From Fluviicola taffensis DSM 16823 (lineage in GTDB: Bacteria > Bacteroidota > Bacteroidia > Flavobacteriales_D > Crocinitomicaceae): a stretch of DNA of 64,000 bases. The translations under genes and the position numbers were made by a program. The stretch lies in NCBI RefSeq assembly GCF_000194605.1, contig NC_015321.1, positions 310,001 to 374,000 of the forward strand. Reading direction: 5' to 3'. The notes below the pieces were generated by a model. That model was not told the DNA's origin and made no database searches. It worked only from the letters and a program-made list of their open reading frames with translations. The first letter of the stretch is position 1, and every line of letters begins with the position of its first letter. Positions 44,868 through 51,905 of the stretch are shown piece after piece.

Positions 44868-45785
44868 TTATGGATTAAAGATTATTTTAACTTCACTAGA
44901 AGTATTAATCAGTATGGTAGGTGTTCCACCAAAACCATTTGCTTTCAAAATTTTACCTGTTGGGGTTTCAAAAGCAGCTTGAATTTCAGTCATTCCATCG
45001 GCTATTTTTTGTTTGAATATTGTCAAGTTAATAGATTCACCTCCTAAATAATTATCACTTGATTTCCATAAACCTTGTACTTGAGATGGGGAATAATCAT
45101 TAATAGCTCTAGAGAAAATTTCAGTTCCTACACCTTGACCTTGAAGATTACTTGGTAGATTAATGTCAAAGTTTAAAATACCATTCTCTTCAAATGCTAT
45201 TCCTGCACGAACTCTTCCTGTTTGGTAGGTTACGTTAACATCATAAAAAGTAACATCTTTTCCATTAAATAAGCCTTCAAACTCATCAATTGAAGTCCAA
45301 AGTTGACTGCCCCCCGGCCCACTAACAACCCCATCAACCACCTTAACCAACCCCGAATTGGTTTTTACAATGGTAAACTTCTTGTTGTATGCTACTAAAT
45401 TAGTAGATTTTTTGAAATTAGCCCCTTCTACAATTTGTAAAACTTCTGCTATTTCAGATGAGTTGGATTCGATAAAATTCATTCCTGAATAAATCACCTT
45501 GCCGCTCAGGTCTGGATCCAAGTATGCTAGATTATGAGTAGTTCCGCTGTGAGTGATTTTTACAAGATTTTGATCGCCCGTTTGTTCGATCAGTAGCGTA
45601 ATATTCGAATTGCCACTTGTGGCACGGTTAATTTCTATCCTTCGGAGCATTCCTGAAAGCTCATCTCGAAGATTGGTATAACCTCGCTGGAATAAATTCT
45701 GTTTGGAGTTTTGGAATTCATCAAATTTTACACGGACCTCGGCGCTTGTTCCCAAAAAGAACAAAACCACCAGAAAAATTATCAA
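44868..45785 (-). CDS. Second copy of pretoxin module with alternative toxin tip
   Basis: A 305-residue ORF. Residues 1-15 (from a TTG at 45785) are hydrophobic like a signal peptide. Residues about 24-155 (FQNSKQNLFQRGYTNLRD to VVDGVVSG) are almost identical to residues 1561-1693 of the 1845-residue trunk protein. The tip (about 156-305) is different: GLFNGKDVTFYDVNV, LQGQGVGTEIFSRAIN, VQGLWKSSDNYLGG and AAFETPTGKILKANGF resemble a toxin tip seen in other Bacteroidota polymorphic toxins, activity unknown. No ATG is available, so expression is uncertain. Confidence 0.72.
   Translation of the reverse strand: MIIFLVVLFFLGTSAEVRVKFDEFQNSKQNLFQRGYTNLRDELSGMLRRIEINRATSGNSNITLLIEQTGDQNLVKITHSGTTHNLAYLDPDLSGKVIYSGMNFIESNSSEIAEVLQIVEGANFKKSTNLVAYNKKFTIVKTNSGLVKVVDGVVSGPGGSQLWTSIDEFEGLFNGKDVTFYDVNVTYQTGRVRAGIAFEENGILNFDINLPSNLQGQGVGTEIFSRAINDYSPSQVQGLWKSSDNYLGGESINLTIFKQKIADGMTEIQAAFETPTGKILKANGFGGTPTILINTSSEVKIIFNP
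45320..45716 (-). repeat. Pretoxin module duplicate (pairs with 52364-52760)
   Basis: About 397 bases match 52364-52760 at a constant offset of 7044 with only a handful of substitutions and no indel. It includes the ~105-bp junction block found alone in cassettes 3, 4 and 6. Confidence 0.93.
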
Positions 45786-45825
45786 TTTAAACTTGATTAT
45801 TTTTAGCTGTATAAATCCTTGCTAA

Positions 45826-46032
45826 GATAAGAAAAATGGGGCTGAAAGGATTGCTGAAGCTTTAGGTGTAACACTTGATTATCTCGTAAAAGATGGAGAA
45901 TACGAACAAGTGGATAATGAAACGTTAAAACGTCTCAGAGATATTCAAAAACTAAAAGAGAGCGACAAACAACACGTTTTCGCTCTTCTCGATGCTTTTA
46001 TTAAACAAACTAAATTGCAGGGGATTTTGTAG
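45826..46032 (+). pseudogene. C-terminal remnant of an XRE-family regulator
   Basis: Translating from 45841 gives AERIAEALGVTLDYLVKDGE, then LKRLRDIQKLKESDKQHVFA and LLDAFIKQTK before TAG at 46030-46032. This is the end of a typical small XRE/Cro-type repressor (A-D-A-L-G-V-S-L-D-Y-L-V-G pattern). The N-terminal half of the helix-turn-helix is gone: an in-frame TAA lies at 45823-45825 and there is no start. It runs against the toxin genes and overlaps the end of the 201-residue immunity gene by 23 bases. It looks like debris from an older insertion or recombination. Confidence 0.75.
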
Positions 46033-46615
46033 AAGTGTAAAAAACTTCCTCTTTTGTAATAGCATAGATTCCGCCTATTTTTTTGAATTGAAAAAGATAA
46101 TCAGCAGTATATGGGGTATTTAATAAAGGTTGGAATAAAAATAATTGATAATCAAAATCATAAGTCAGACCATAGAGAGCATTATTTAATTCATAAACTT
46201 TCTTATCTGTGATTATTTTTTGCATTCGCATATAATCGTGAAAATCCTGTACCCAAATATCATCAAGTATTAAATTTGAGACCATTTTCAAATCATCGGT
46301 ATATGTAAACTTTGGATTTTTATTAAAATGTGAGAAATTCGGAAGGATTCCAAGTACTGATTTCCTATCTTCAAAATCAAGTCTAATTAATTTGTCTAAC
46401 TGATTCCTTGTCTCATCAATACTAAAATTTGATGTTTCAGTAAATAAGTAACGCTTCATTCTCTCGACTAATTTAGCCGAATTAGGAAAGGAGTTATAAA
46501 TTGCTTCGATTTCCTCAACCGAAACTCCCTCCATAAAAAGTGTATAAAAATAACTATCTTCAAAAGCGTTATTTCCTTTGCAAAAACTATCCCAATCGTT
46601 AACTATCTGTTTCAT
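46010..46615 (-). CDS. Probable immunity protein, cassette 4
   Basis: A 201-residue helical, acidic protein (MKQIVNDWDSFCKGNNAFED...) starting 3 bases after the stop of the cassette 4 toxin. No motif recognised. Its role is inferred from position. The 3' end overlaps the XRE remnant on the other strand. Confidence 0.6.
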   Translation of the reverse strand: MKQIVNDWDSFCKGNNAFEDSYFYTLFMEGVSVEEIEAIYNSFPNSAKLVERMKRYLFTETSNFSIDETRNQLDKLIRLDFEDRKSVLGILPNFSHFNKNPKFTYTDDLKMVSNLILDDIWVQDFHDYMRMQKIITDKKVYELNNALYGLTYDFDYQLFLFQPLLNTPYTADYLFQFKKIGGIYAITKEEVFYTSTKSPAI

Positions 46616-46618
46616 GAC

Positions 46619-47122
46619 TTATTTAATTAATGGAGGTAATAGATTCGGATCAATTTGCCATCTATTAATAAGCTGTACTAATCGGGTGTTAAAGTCAGCT
46701 AATGAATTACTTGATTGAATTACTGCCCTTAATTCATTATGAAATAATGTAGAGCCTGCACCACCATGAGTAAAAACAGCACCTGAATTAGGATTTACCC
46801 CTGTTAAATCTAAAGTTTTGGTTCTAAATCTATGTATTTCAGCCATAGATATTTCCCAACTTTTAAATGTTTTGACTTCACAAACCATACACCATTCATG
46901 TAAACCGCCTGGGTATCTTATCCTTGCTTCAAGTGCTTCTTTTAAAGATGGATTACCTAAAACTAAATCAAGTTCTTCTGGAAGTAAATCATCAAACCAT
47001 TTATGAAATAGATTATTAGTTTGACTATTGGAAGGAATAATTCCATTAGGTACAATCTCTTCAAGAGTCCTCACAATTCGACTCCCCGCCCCACTAACAA
47101 CCCCATCAACCACCTTAACCAA
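46619..47122 (-). CDS. Toxin module, cassette 4 (PGGLHEW/HNEL type)
   Basis: A 167-residue toxin part; the frame is open upstream through the junction block, with TTG as the only start near VKVVDGVVSGAGS. The tip contains RYPGGLHEWCMVCEVKTFKSW, FRTKTLDLTG, THGGAGSTLFHNELRAVI and DFNTRLVQLINRW, which I recall as a recurring C-terminal toxin of Bacteroidota polymorphic proteins. The H-E-W and H-N-E-L residues could be catalytic, but the activity is unknown to me. The immunity gene follows by 3 bases. Confidence 0.65.
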   Translation of the reverse strand: MVKVVDGVVSGAGSRIVRTLEEIVPNGIIPSNSQTNNLFHKWFDDLLPEELDLVLGNPSLKEALEARIRYPGGLHEWCMVCEVKTFKSWEISMAEIHRFRTKTLDLTGVNPNSGAVFTHGGAGSTLFHNELRAVIQSSNSLADFNTRLVQLINRWQIDPNLLPPLIK

Positions 47123-47190
47123 CCCCGAATTGGTTTTTACAATGGTAAACTTCTTGTTGTATGCTACTAAATTAGTAGATTTTTTGAAAA
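47083..47190 (-). repeat. Toxin junction block, cassette 4
   Basis: The shared ~105-bp block, continuous with leader sequence on one side and unique toxin sequence on the other (VVSGAGS/RIVRTLEE). Confidence 0.9.
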
Positions 47191-47511
47191 TTGAGCAACT
47201 TTAAATTGGTAAGGAAAACCCGTTTTCTGAAAATCAAAAGCACAGGAATTTTCCTCCTTCAAATAACTTGAAAGTAAAAAAGTGTTTTGGTGGAAAGTGG
47301 TGGTTTGAGATTGTTGTTCTTCTAATGAACTTCTAGCGAAATTTTCTAAACCAATTTCTGATTTTTCTGATTTTCCAAAGTTCTCTGTTTTATGAAAAAT
47401 AGTTCTGTGGGTGGGTATTACAATTTTTGGTGCAGTTCCGATAGCTATCGGGAGAGCACTTGAAATAAAACAAGTGAAAAAGTAAAGAATTATTTGGAGG
47501 AGCAGTCTCAT
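47167..47511 (-). CDS. Signal-peptide leader ORF, cassette 4
   Basis: A 114-residue ORF with signal MRLLLQIILYFFTCFISSA and the tail FLLSSYLKEENSCAFDFQK...VAQFSKNLLI, identical over ~35 residues to the cassette 3 leader. It ends in the wrong frame inside the junction block. The ATG directly follows the stop of the upstream 337-residue gene. Confidence 0.7.
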   Translation of the reverse strand: MRLLLQIILYFFTCFISSALPIAIGTAPKIVIPTHRTIFHKTENFGKSEKSEIGLENFARSSLEEQQSQTTTFHQNTFLLSSYLKEENSCAFDFQKTGFPYQFKVAQFSKNLLI

Positions 47512-48525
47512 TTACCGCTCCAATTCATAAAGATTTCCTAGCGTATCTAAACAATATGTTTTGCTATCATTTACTTGCAAATTTTCAACTCCACTTTTTA
47601 GTTGTTGATGCTGTTTTTTATCGAATTCAAACAAATGGTAGTCAATAATTTTTTCGGACTTTGGGTCGAAAACACCTATTAAATTTGTGTCTCCATAAAA
47701 ATAAAATAAACCATCTTGGTATATTGAAGTCCCAACTGAAAGCCAACAAGGACTTTCATAGGGAATATTACCAATTCTTTTTAATTCATTCTGAATATCA
47801 ACCTGTCTTATAATTTCTCCAGTTTGTGCATTTAACTCTAAAAATGTATAATGTTTTAAACCTAGAAAAATTGGGCTATTTTCTTCTTTTTGAAAAACTC
47901 CTCCTTTTACTTTTGCGTCTTTGAAAAACGCTTTTATTTCTCCCGTTTCTATATCCAAAAGTAAAATTGCACCACTAGTCATAGTACATACTAATGTGGT
48001 TTTATAAATTTCACAAAACTCTGCTACTTGGTAAGGCTTTTCTATACCCCCGTCTAGCCAATTCCCTAAAATAGAAAGTGAAAAATTAACAATTTTAGTT
48101 TGGGATGGAATGTGTATCACAAACAAGTAATCATTTCGACCAATTTGCCCTACTGAATATTCATGAAAAATTCGATTTCCAGCTAAATCATTTATAAATA
48201 TTGTTTTCTTTTCTTCAATAGAATAAAACGCCTCCTTAGTGCATATGAAAGTTTCAAAATCTAAACTATTAGAGTCAACCAAAATAAAATAGTTCTTTGA
48301 TGCACTATTATATTTATAAGTAAAGTTTTCAGGAATATTAGGAAAATCATTGTTATTTATAATTTTTTGTTCCTTCCCAATTAATAATGTTGAATGTTTA
48401 AAGCAAACAAATTCTTTTATACAAGAAAAATGACTTTCAAAATTTATTCTTCCTATTGTATCTAAATAAATATTTTCATGAATATTAAATTGACTAATGT
48501 CATTTATTGAGCTAATGATTTTCAT
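47512..48525 (-). CDS. Probable immunity protein with beta-propeller-like repeats, cassette 3
   Basis: A 337-residue protein with repeated strands of PQQ/WD-like type (TMTSGAILLLDIETGEIKAF, LKHYTFLELNAQTGEIIRQV, FGVFDPKSEKIIDYHLF-like). No signal peptide. It starts 1 base after the nuclease-like toxin and ends 1 base before the next leader. Large beta-propeller immunity proteins are known in polymorphic toxin loci; the assignment here is by position and fold impression. Confidence 0.6.
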   Translation of the reverse strand: MKIISSINDISQFNIHENIYLDTIGRINFESHFSCIKEFVCFKHSTLLIGKEQKIINNNDFPNIPENFTYKYNSASKNYFILVDSNSLDFETFICTKEAFYSIEEKKTIFINDLAGNRIFHEYSVGQIGRNDYLFVIHIPSQTKIVNFSLSILGNWLDGGIEKPYQVAEFCEIYKTTLVCTMTSGAILLLDIETGEIKAFFKDAKVKGGVFQKEENSPIFLGLKHYTFLELNAQTGEIIRQVDIQNELKRIGNIPYESPCWLSVGTSIYQDGLFYFYGDTNLIGVFDPKSEKIIDYHLFEFDKKQHQQLKSGVENLQVNDSKTYCLDTLGNLYELER

Positions 48526-48526
48526 A

Positions 48527-49315
48527 TTAAAAAACTTCTATAAAATTAAAAAACTGATGCGATGTATTTTGACTTTCAAGTAGTAGTTTCAATTTTCCCT
48601 CATCAGTTAATTGCATTGAGTTAAACAAACTTTTATTAGAGTTATAAATCTCTTCATACTTGTTTCCATTCAACAACATATTTTTAAATTTCTGCACCCT
48701 TTCGATTTTTGTGACCCCAGAATTAGCTCTAAAATAATATTTGATTTGATTGATGTCGGTAACATTTGCATTACTAATATATGCCTTGAATTGGTTGTAA
48801 AACGAACTAGAAAAAGTAGTTGATTGAGCATAGTTTTTAGTCTCCAAATATACAAAATTTGTTCCATCTGTGAATTGCATATCAAATCTACAATCACTTA
48901 AATCATCAATACTGGCCTCAAATTTCGATAATGTTTTTCCTTGCAAAGCAGGTGGTAAATCATTTAAAATTTCCAATCCAAAAGCCCCACCTTTAAATTT
49001 AGAGGATTGTTGCATTAATTCATCTACATATTGTTCTATGTTTGGCACTGTAGAGTGGTTTGTAACCAAGTTGTCAAAATCATCTAAAACTTCATCTAAT
49101 GATTTTATTCCACTTGTTGTTTCTCCATGCAGTCTTATAAATTCATTTCTAAAAGATTGTAAGCTTGCATATCTTGATTGTTGTGCAGAAGTGTTTTTAG
49201 GCAACTTATTAAAAATTCCGTTTGGTCCGCTAAAGCCAGTTTTTGCTAGAATATTATCTAGTTTTGACAAAGCACTCCCCGCCCCATTCACAGCTCCTTC
49301 AACCACCTTAACCAA
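48527..49315 (-). CDS. Nuclease-like toxin module, cassette 3
   Basis: A 262-residue toxin part beginning (TTG) at VKVVEGAVNGAGS. At about residues 140-160, CRFDMQFTDGTNFVYLETKNY gives a D ... E-x-K arrangement fitting a PD-(D/E)XK-type nuclease, and FSSSFYNQFKAYI could be the following helix. The region before it is helical. It would be tethered to the trunk by the junction block; the leader upstream is in another frame. The immunity gene starts 1 base downstream. Confidence 0.68.
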   Translation of the reverse strand: MVKVVEGAVNGAGSALSKLDNILAKTGFSGPNGIFNKLPKNTSAQQSRYASLQSFRNEFIRLHGETTSGIKSLDEVLDDFDNLVTNHSTVPNIEQYVDELMQQSSKFKGGAFGLEILNDLPPALQGKTLSKFEASIDDLSDCRFDMQFTDGTNFVYLETKNYAQSTTFSSSFYNQFKAYISNANVTDINQIKYYFRANSGVTKIERVQKFKNMLLNGNKYEEIYNSNKSLFNSMQLTDEGKLKLLLESQNTSHQFFNFIEVF

Positions 49316-49383
49316 CCCCGAATTGGTTTTTACAATGGTAAACTTCTTGTTGTATGCTACTAAATTAGTAGATTTTTTGAAAA
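49275..49383 (-). repeat. Toxin junction block, cassette 3
   Basis: The shared ~105-bp block, slightly diverged at its toxin end (VVEGAVNGAGS). The slippery heptamer A AAA AAT lies at 49378-49372 (minus strand). Confidence 0.9.
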
Positions 49384-49692
49384 TTGAGCAACTTTAAATT
49401 GGTAAGGAAAACCCGTTTTCTGAAAATCAAAAGCACAGGAATTTTCCTCCTTCAAATAACTTGAAAGTAAAAAAGTGTTTTGGGGGAGAGTGGTGGTTTG
49501 ATTCTGTGAAGCTTCAATTGAACTTCTGGCTTTTTGTTGAACTCCAATTTTCGCTTTTTCTGATTTGTCAAAGCTCTCCGTTTTTTTAAAGGTTGGTGTA
49601 TGGGTGGCTACAACAATTTTTGGAGCAGAGAAAATTGCACTTGAAGTGAAGCAAGTGAGGAAGAAAATAAATATTTGAAGGAGAAGTTTCAA
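49360..49692 (-). CDS. Signal-peptide leader ORF, cassette 3
   Basis: A 110-residue ORF with signal KLLLQIFIFFLTCFTSSA and a variable Thr/Gln/Lys-rich middle, ending ...FKVAQFSKNLLI in the wrong frame. The start is TTG, where the sister leaders of cassettes 4 and 6 have ATG. Unlike those it is separated from the preceding immunity gene by a terminator. Confidence 0.65.
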   Translation of the reverse strand: MKLLLQIFIFFLTCFTSSAIFSAPKIVVATHTPTFKKTESFDKSEKAKIGVQQKARSSIEASQNQTTTLPQNTFLLSSYLKEENSCAFDFQKTGFPYQFKVAQFSKNLLI

Positions 49693-49720
49693 AACTTTTT
49701 ATAGAAACAAGCTTTTGTAA

Positions 49721-49750
49721 AATAAAAACCGCTGTTATGCGGTTTTTTCT
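49721..49750. terminator. Bidirectional terminator between cassettes 2 and 3
   Basis: AAAACCGC (49725-49732), loop TGTTAT, GCGGTTTT (49739-49746) with T-runs on both strands. It overlaps the stop of the 49735-50490 immunity gene, so cassette 3 and those behind it are probably cut off from trunk transcription unless another promoter exists. Confidence 0.75.
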
Positions 49751-50490
49751 GATAAAACTGTGTTTTTTAATGGCTCTATATTTTTAAGCCTTTCATATAC
49801 TTTCTCAAATACTATCGGGTAGTTTAAAAAGTATTCTTTGCCTGGTGTTTTTGCAATTTCATCAATTTTATTGAACCTGCTTTTAAATAACTTACAGATA
49901 TCGTCATAAATGCCATTGCCTGTAATTTTTGCAAAAATCATTCTTTTAAACATAAAAGCCCCATCTACATTGAAAATCTCATTTACATTTTGAGGAGAAT
50001 CTAAATCGCTATTAATGAACTTGTCAACAGTCTTTAAATCTCTTAATTCTTGCAGTTTAAAAACAATTTTCTCATTAAAAATATTGTCGACTATTTCGTT
50101 GATTGTTTGTAATCCCTTTTCTGATATTTCAAAAATAAAAGAGCCGTAACCATCGTAGTACTCTTCATTTATTATTTCAGGGTAAGCATTTTTTTCAGTG
50201 ATGTATAGGGTTGTAATATCGTTTGGATCTTCAATATTTACATTTACTAAATTGCTCCACTCTTGCCATATTTTTTCAACAAAATCTATCCGCCTGTGAA
50301 CTGTTAGGCTAAATAATATATGCTCTGGTTGAAAACGTACATGAGGTAAAAAACAATAGTCATAGCCCCAATCATAACACTTAATATACTTATTATGCTG
50401 ATTTTCAGCATCAAGCATAAAACCATTTTTTTCTAATTGTACTTTTACTGCATTCTGAACATCTGCAATTATACCTTCTCTTGTAAACAT
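49735..50490 (-). CDS. Probable immunity protein, cassette 2
   Basis: About 251 residues from the ATG at 50490 (MFTREGIIADVQNAVKV), 7 bases after the toxin's final stop; the open frame reaches 50544. A soluble alpha/beta protein with YDYCFLPHVRFQPEHILFSL and IINEEYYDGYGSFIFEI. No family recognised. Its toxin is interrupted, yet this frame is intact. Immunity role inferred from position. Confidence 0.62.
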   Translation of the reverse strand: MFTREGIIADVQNAVKVQLEKNGFMLDAENQHNKYIKCYDWGYDYCFLPHVRFQPEHILFSLTVHRRIDFVEKIWQEWSNLVNVNIEDPNDITTLYITEKNAYPEIINEEYYDGYGSFIFEISEKGLQTINEIVDNIFNEKIVFKLQELRDLKTVDKFINSDLDSPQNVNEIFNVDGAFMFKRMIFAKITGNGIYDDICKLFKSRFNKIDEIAKTPGKEYFLNYPIVFEKVYERLKNIEPLKNTVLSEKTA

Positions 50491-50497
50491 TTTTATA

Positions 50498-51397
50498 CTA
50501 TTGAATGACCATTTCCATTTGTTGATTGACAGTAAGTTTTTCAACTGTCTTTATTTTTATTGATGCATTTGGAATAGCAATTTGAACATCATTCACATTT
50601 TTAATTCCAAAAGGTGCTATCGTATTTGCCAGACCGCTATTTGTTACTCCATTAACTATTTCTACTTGACTTGTAGTAAAAGGAGAGTCCCATAAATATT
50701 TGCAGTCGATGTACTTTACATTATTTAAATCATAGGTAATTGCGTTCGTCAATGGATCTATTTCTTTCTTAATCAACAAGTAATCAGGAACAGGGTTTTT
50801 ACCATTAATGGTAAGTTTAGCTTCTACTGCTAATTCATAACCTTGATTTTTTAATGCTTGTAATTGTGTAGATACTGAACTGGGTAGGTCTGAAAAATTA
50901 TTTGTTTTCCATGCATTAACCATTCTCGTTTCAACTGTTTCATCAAAGAGTTTTCCAATATAGGAAGCACTTGTTTCATCCAATGAAACAGTTTTTAGTT
51001 TCAGTTTTTACCCTAATGATGTAACTTCAATTTCTCCAACCATTTGTTTAAATGAAGCCGGCAAAGTTGAATTGGTTCGCTTTGCTAAACCACCTAAAGC
51101 ATATTTACTCCACCAAGTTGTTTCTAAACTATTGAAGTGATGTAGTAATTGATTATTTGCTACAAATTCAGCTTGTAAGCCTGGGAATAATTCTATTTTT
51201 GAATTTAAGGAAGTTAGAATATCATCACTCCAATTTTTGATGATATTTTCAACGTTTGCTCTTGATGTAGTATTAGTAATTCCTTTCAGCCACGTGTCTA
51301 TTTTAGTGTATTTCGCAAAGTTCCCCGCCCCACTAACAAATGCCAATGATTGCAATGAAAGGATAAGGCAAAGTAACAATAACTTAAATTTCTTCAC
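50498..51397 (-). pseudogene. Nuclease-like toxin, cassette 2, interrupted by in-frame TAA
   Basis: GTG at 51397 starts MKKFKLLLLCLILSLQSLA, a signal peptide fused straight onto FVSGAGNF, the very end of the junction block. The frame reads through KIDTWLKGITNTTSRANVEN to a TAA at 51008-51010, then continues in the same frame (K-L-K-L-K-T-V-S-L-D-E-T) to 50498. The second half holds VPDYLLIKKE and VKYIDCKYLWDSPFTTSQ, a D ... D-x-K nuclease-like pair. Together the ~300 codons look like one toxin cut by a nonsense mutation; read alone the halves would lack either secretion or activity. Confidence 0.75.
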
Positions 51398-51899
51398 TTA
51401 AAATATCTTCTTTACTAAATTCTTTACCCCAACCTTGATTTTCTGAAATTGATTGATTAATAAATAACTTTTCATTAGGTAATTGAATACTGTTTTGTTC
51501 TAAAATTGAAATAATTTCGTTCAAATATTTAATTGTATCTGGCGAAAAATTTGAAATAGAAGAATACGAATCCCTTGTACCAATGTCAAAAATTAAATTA
51601 ATTATTTTTAAAATTTCAGCATTTGAATTTTTATAGAGAAGCTGTAGTTCATTATGTTTTTTTTCATTAATACATTCACAACCTTTTTTTTCAAATGGAA
51701 TTTCTTCTAAAATTGAAAAAGGAGTCATTTCAGATATTTTCTCATGCCATAGACCGATATTTGAATTTGTAAAACTCCATAATTCATCTATAATTATTTT
51801 CCATTTTGAAAAATCGTAATTGAGATGTTTTATAAACATTTCAAGGCATAATATGCCAAATGCTACTCTTCCTCTAATTGATATTTTTTCTATTTCCAT
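51384..51899 (-). CDS. Probable immunity protein of the trunk deaminase-like toxin
   Basis: A 171-residue helical protein (MEIEKISIRGRVAFGILCLEMF...) starting 6 bases after the trunk gene stop. No signal peptide, so cytoplasmic, as expected if the toxin acts on nucleic acid. No family recognised. Its stop overlaps the start of the cassette 2 ORF by 14 bases. Confidence 0.68.
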   Translation of the reverse strand: MEIEKISIRGRVAFGILCLEMFIKHLNYDFSKWKIIIDELWSFTNSNIGLWHEKISEMTPFSILEEIPFEKKGCECINEKKHNELQLLYKNSNAEILKIINLIFDIGTRDSYSSISNFSPDTIKYLNEIISILEQNSIQLPNEKLFINQSISENQGWGKEFSKEDILSEEI

Positions 51900-51905
51900 A
51901 TTTAT

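Noticed and set aside
45826-46032. Functional antitoxin-type XRE regulator
   Set aside because: The N-terminal helix-turn-helix and the start codon are missing; an in-frame stop lies directly upstream.
48870-49397. Plus-strand ORF of 175 residues opposite cassette 3
   Set aside because: It runs antisense through the toxin and junction block and has no recognisable feature.
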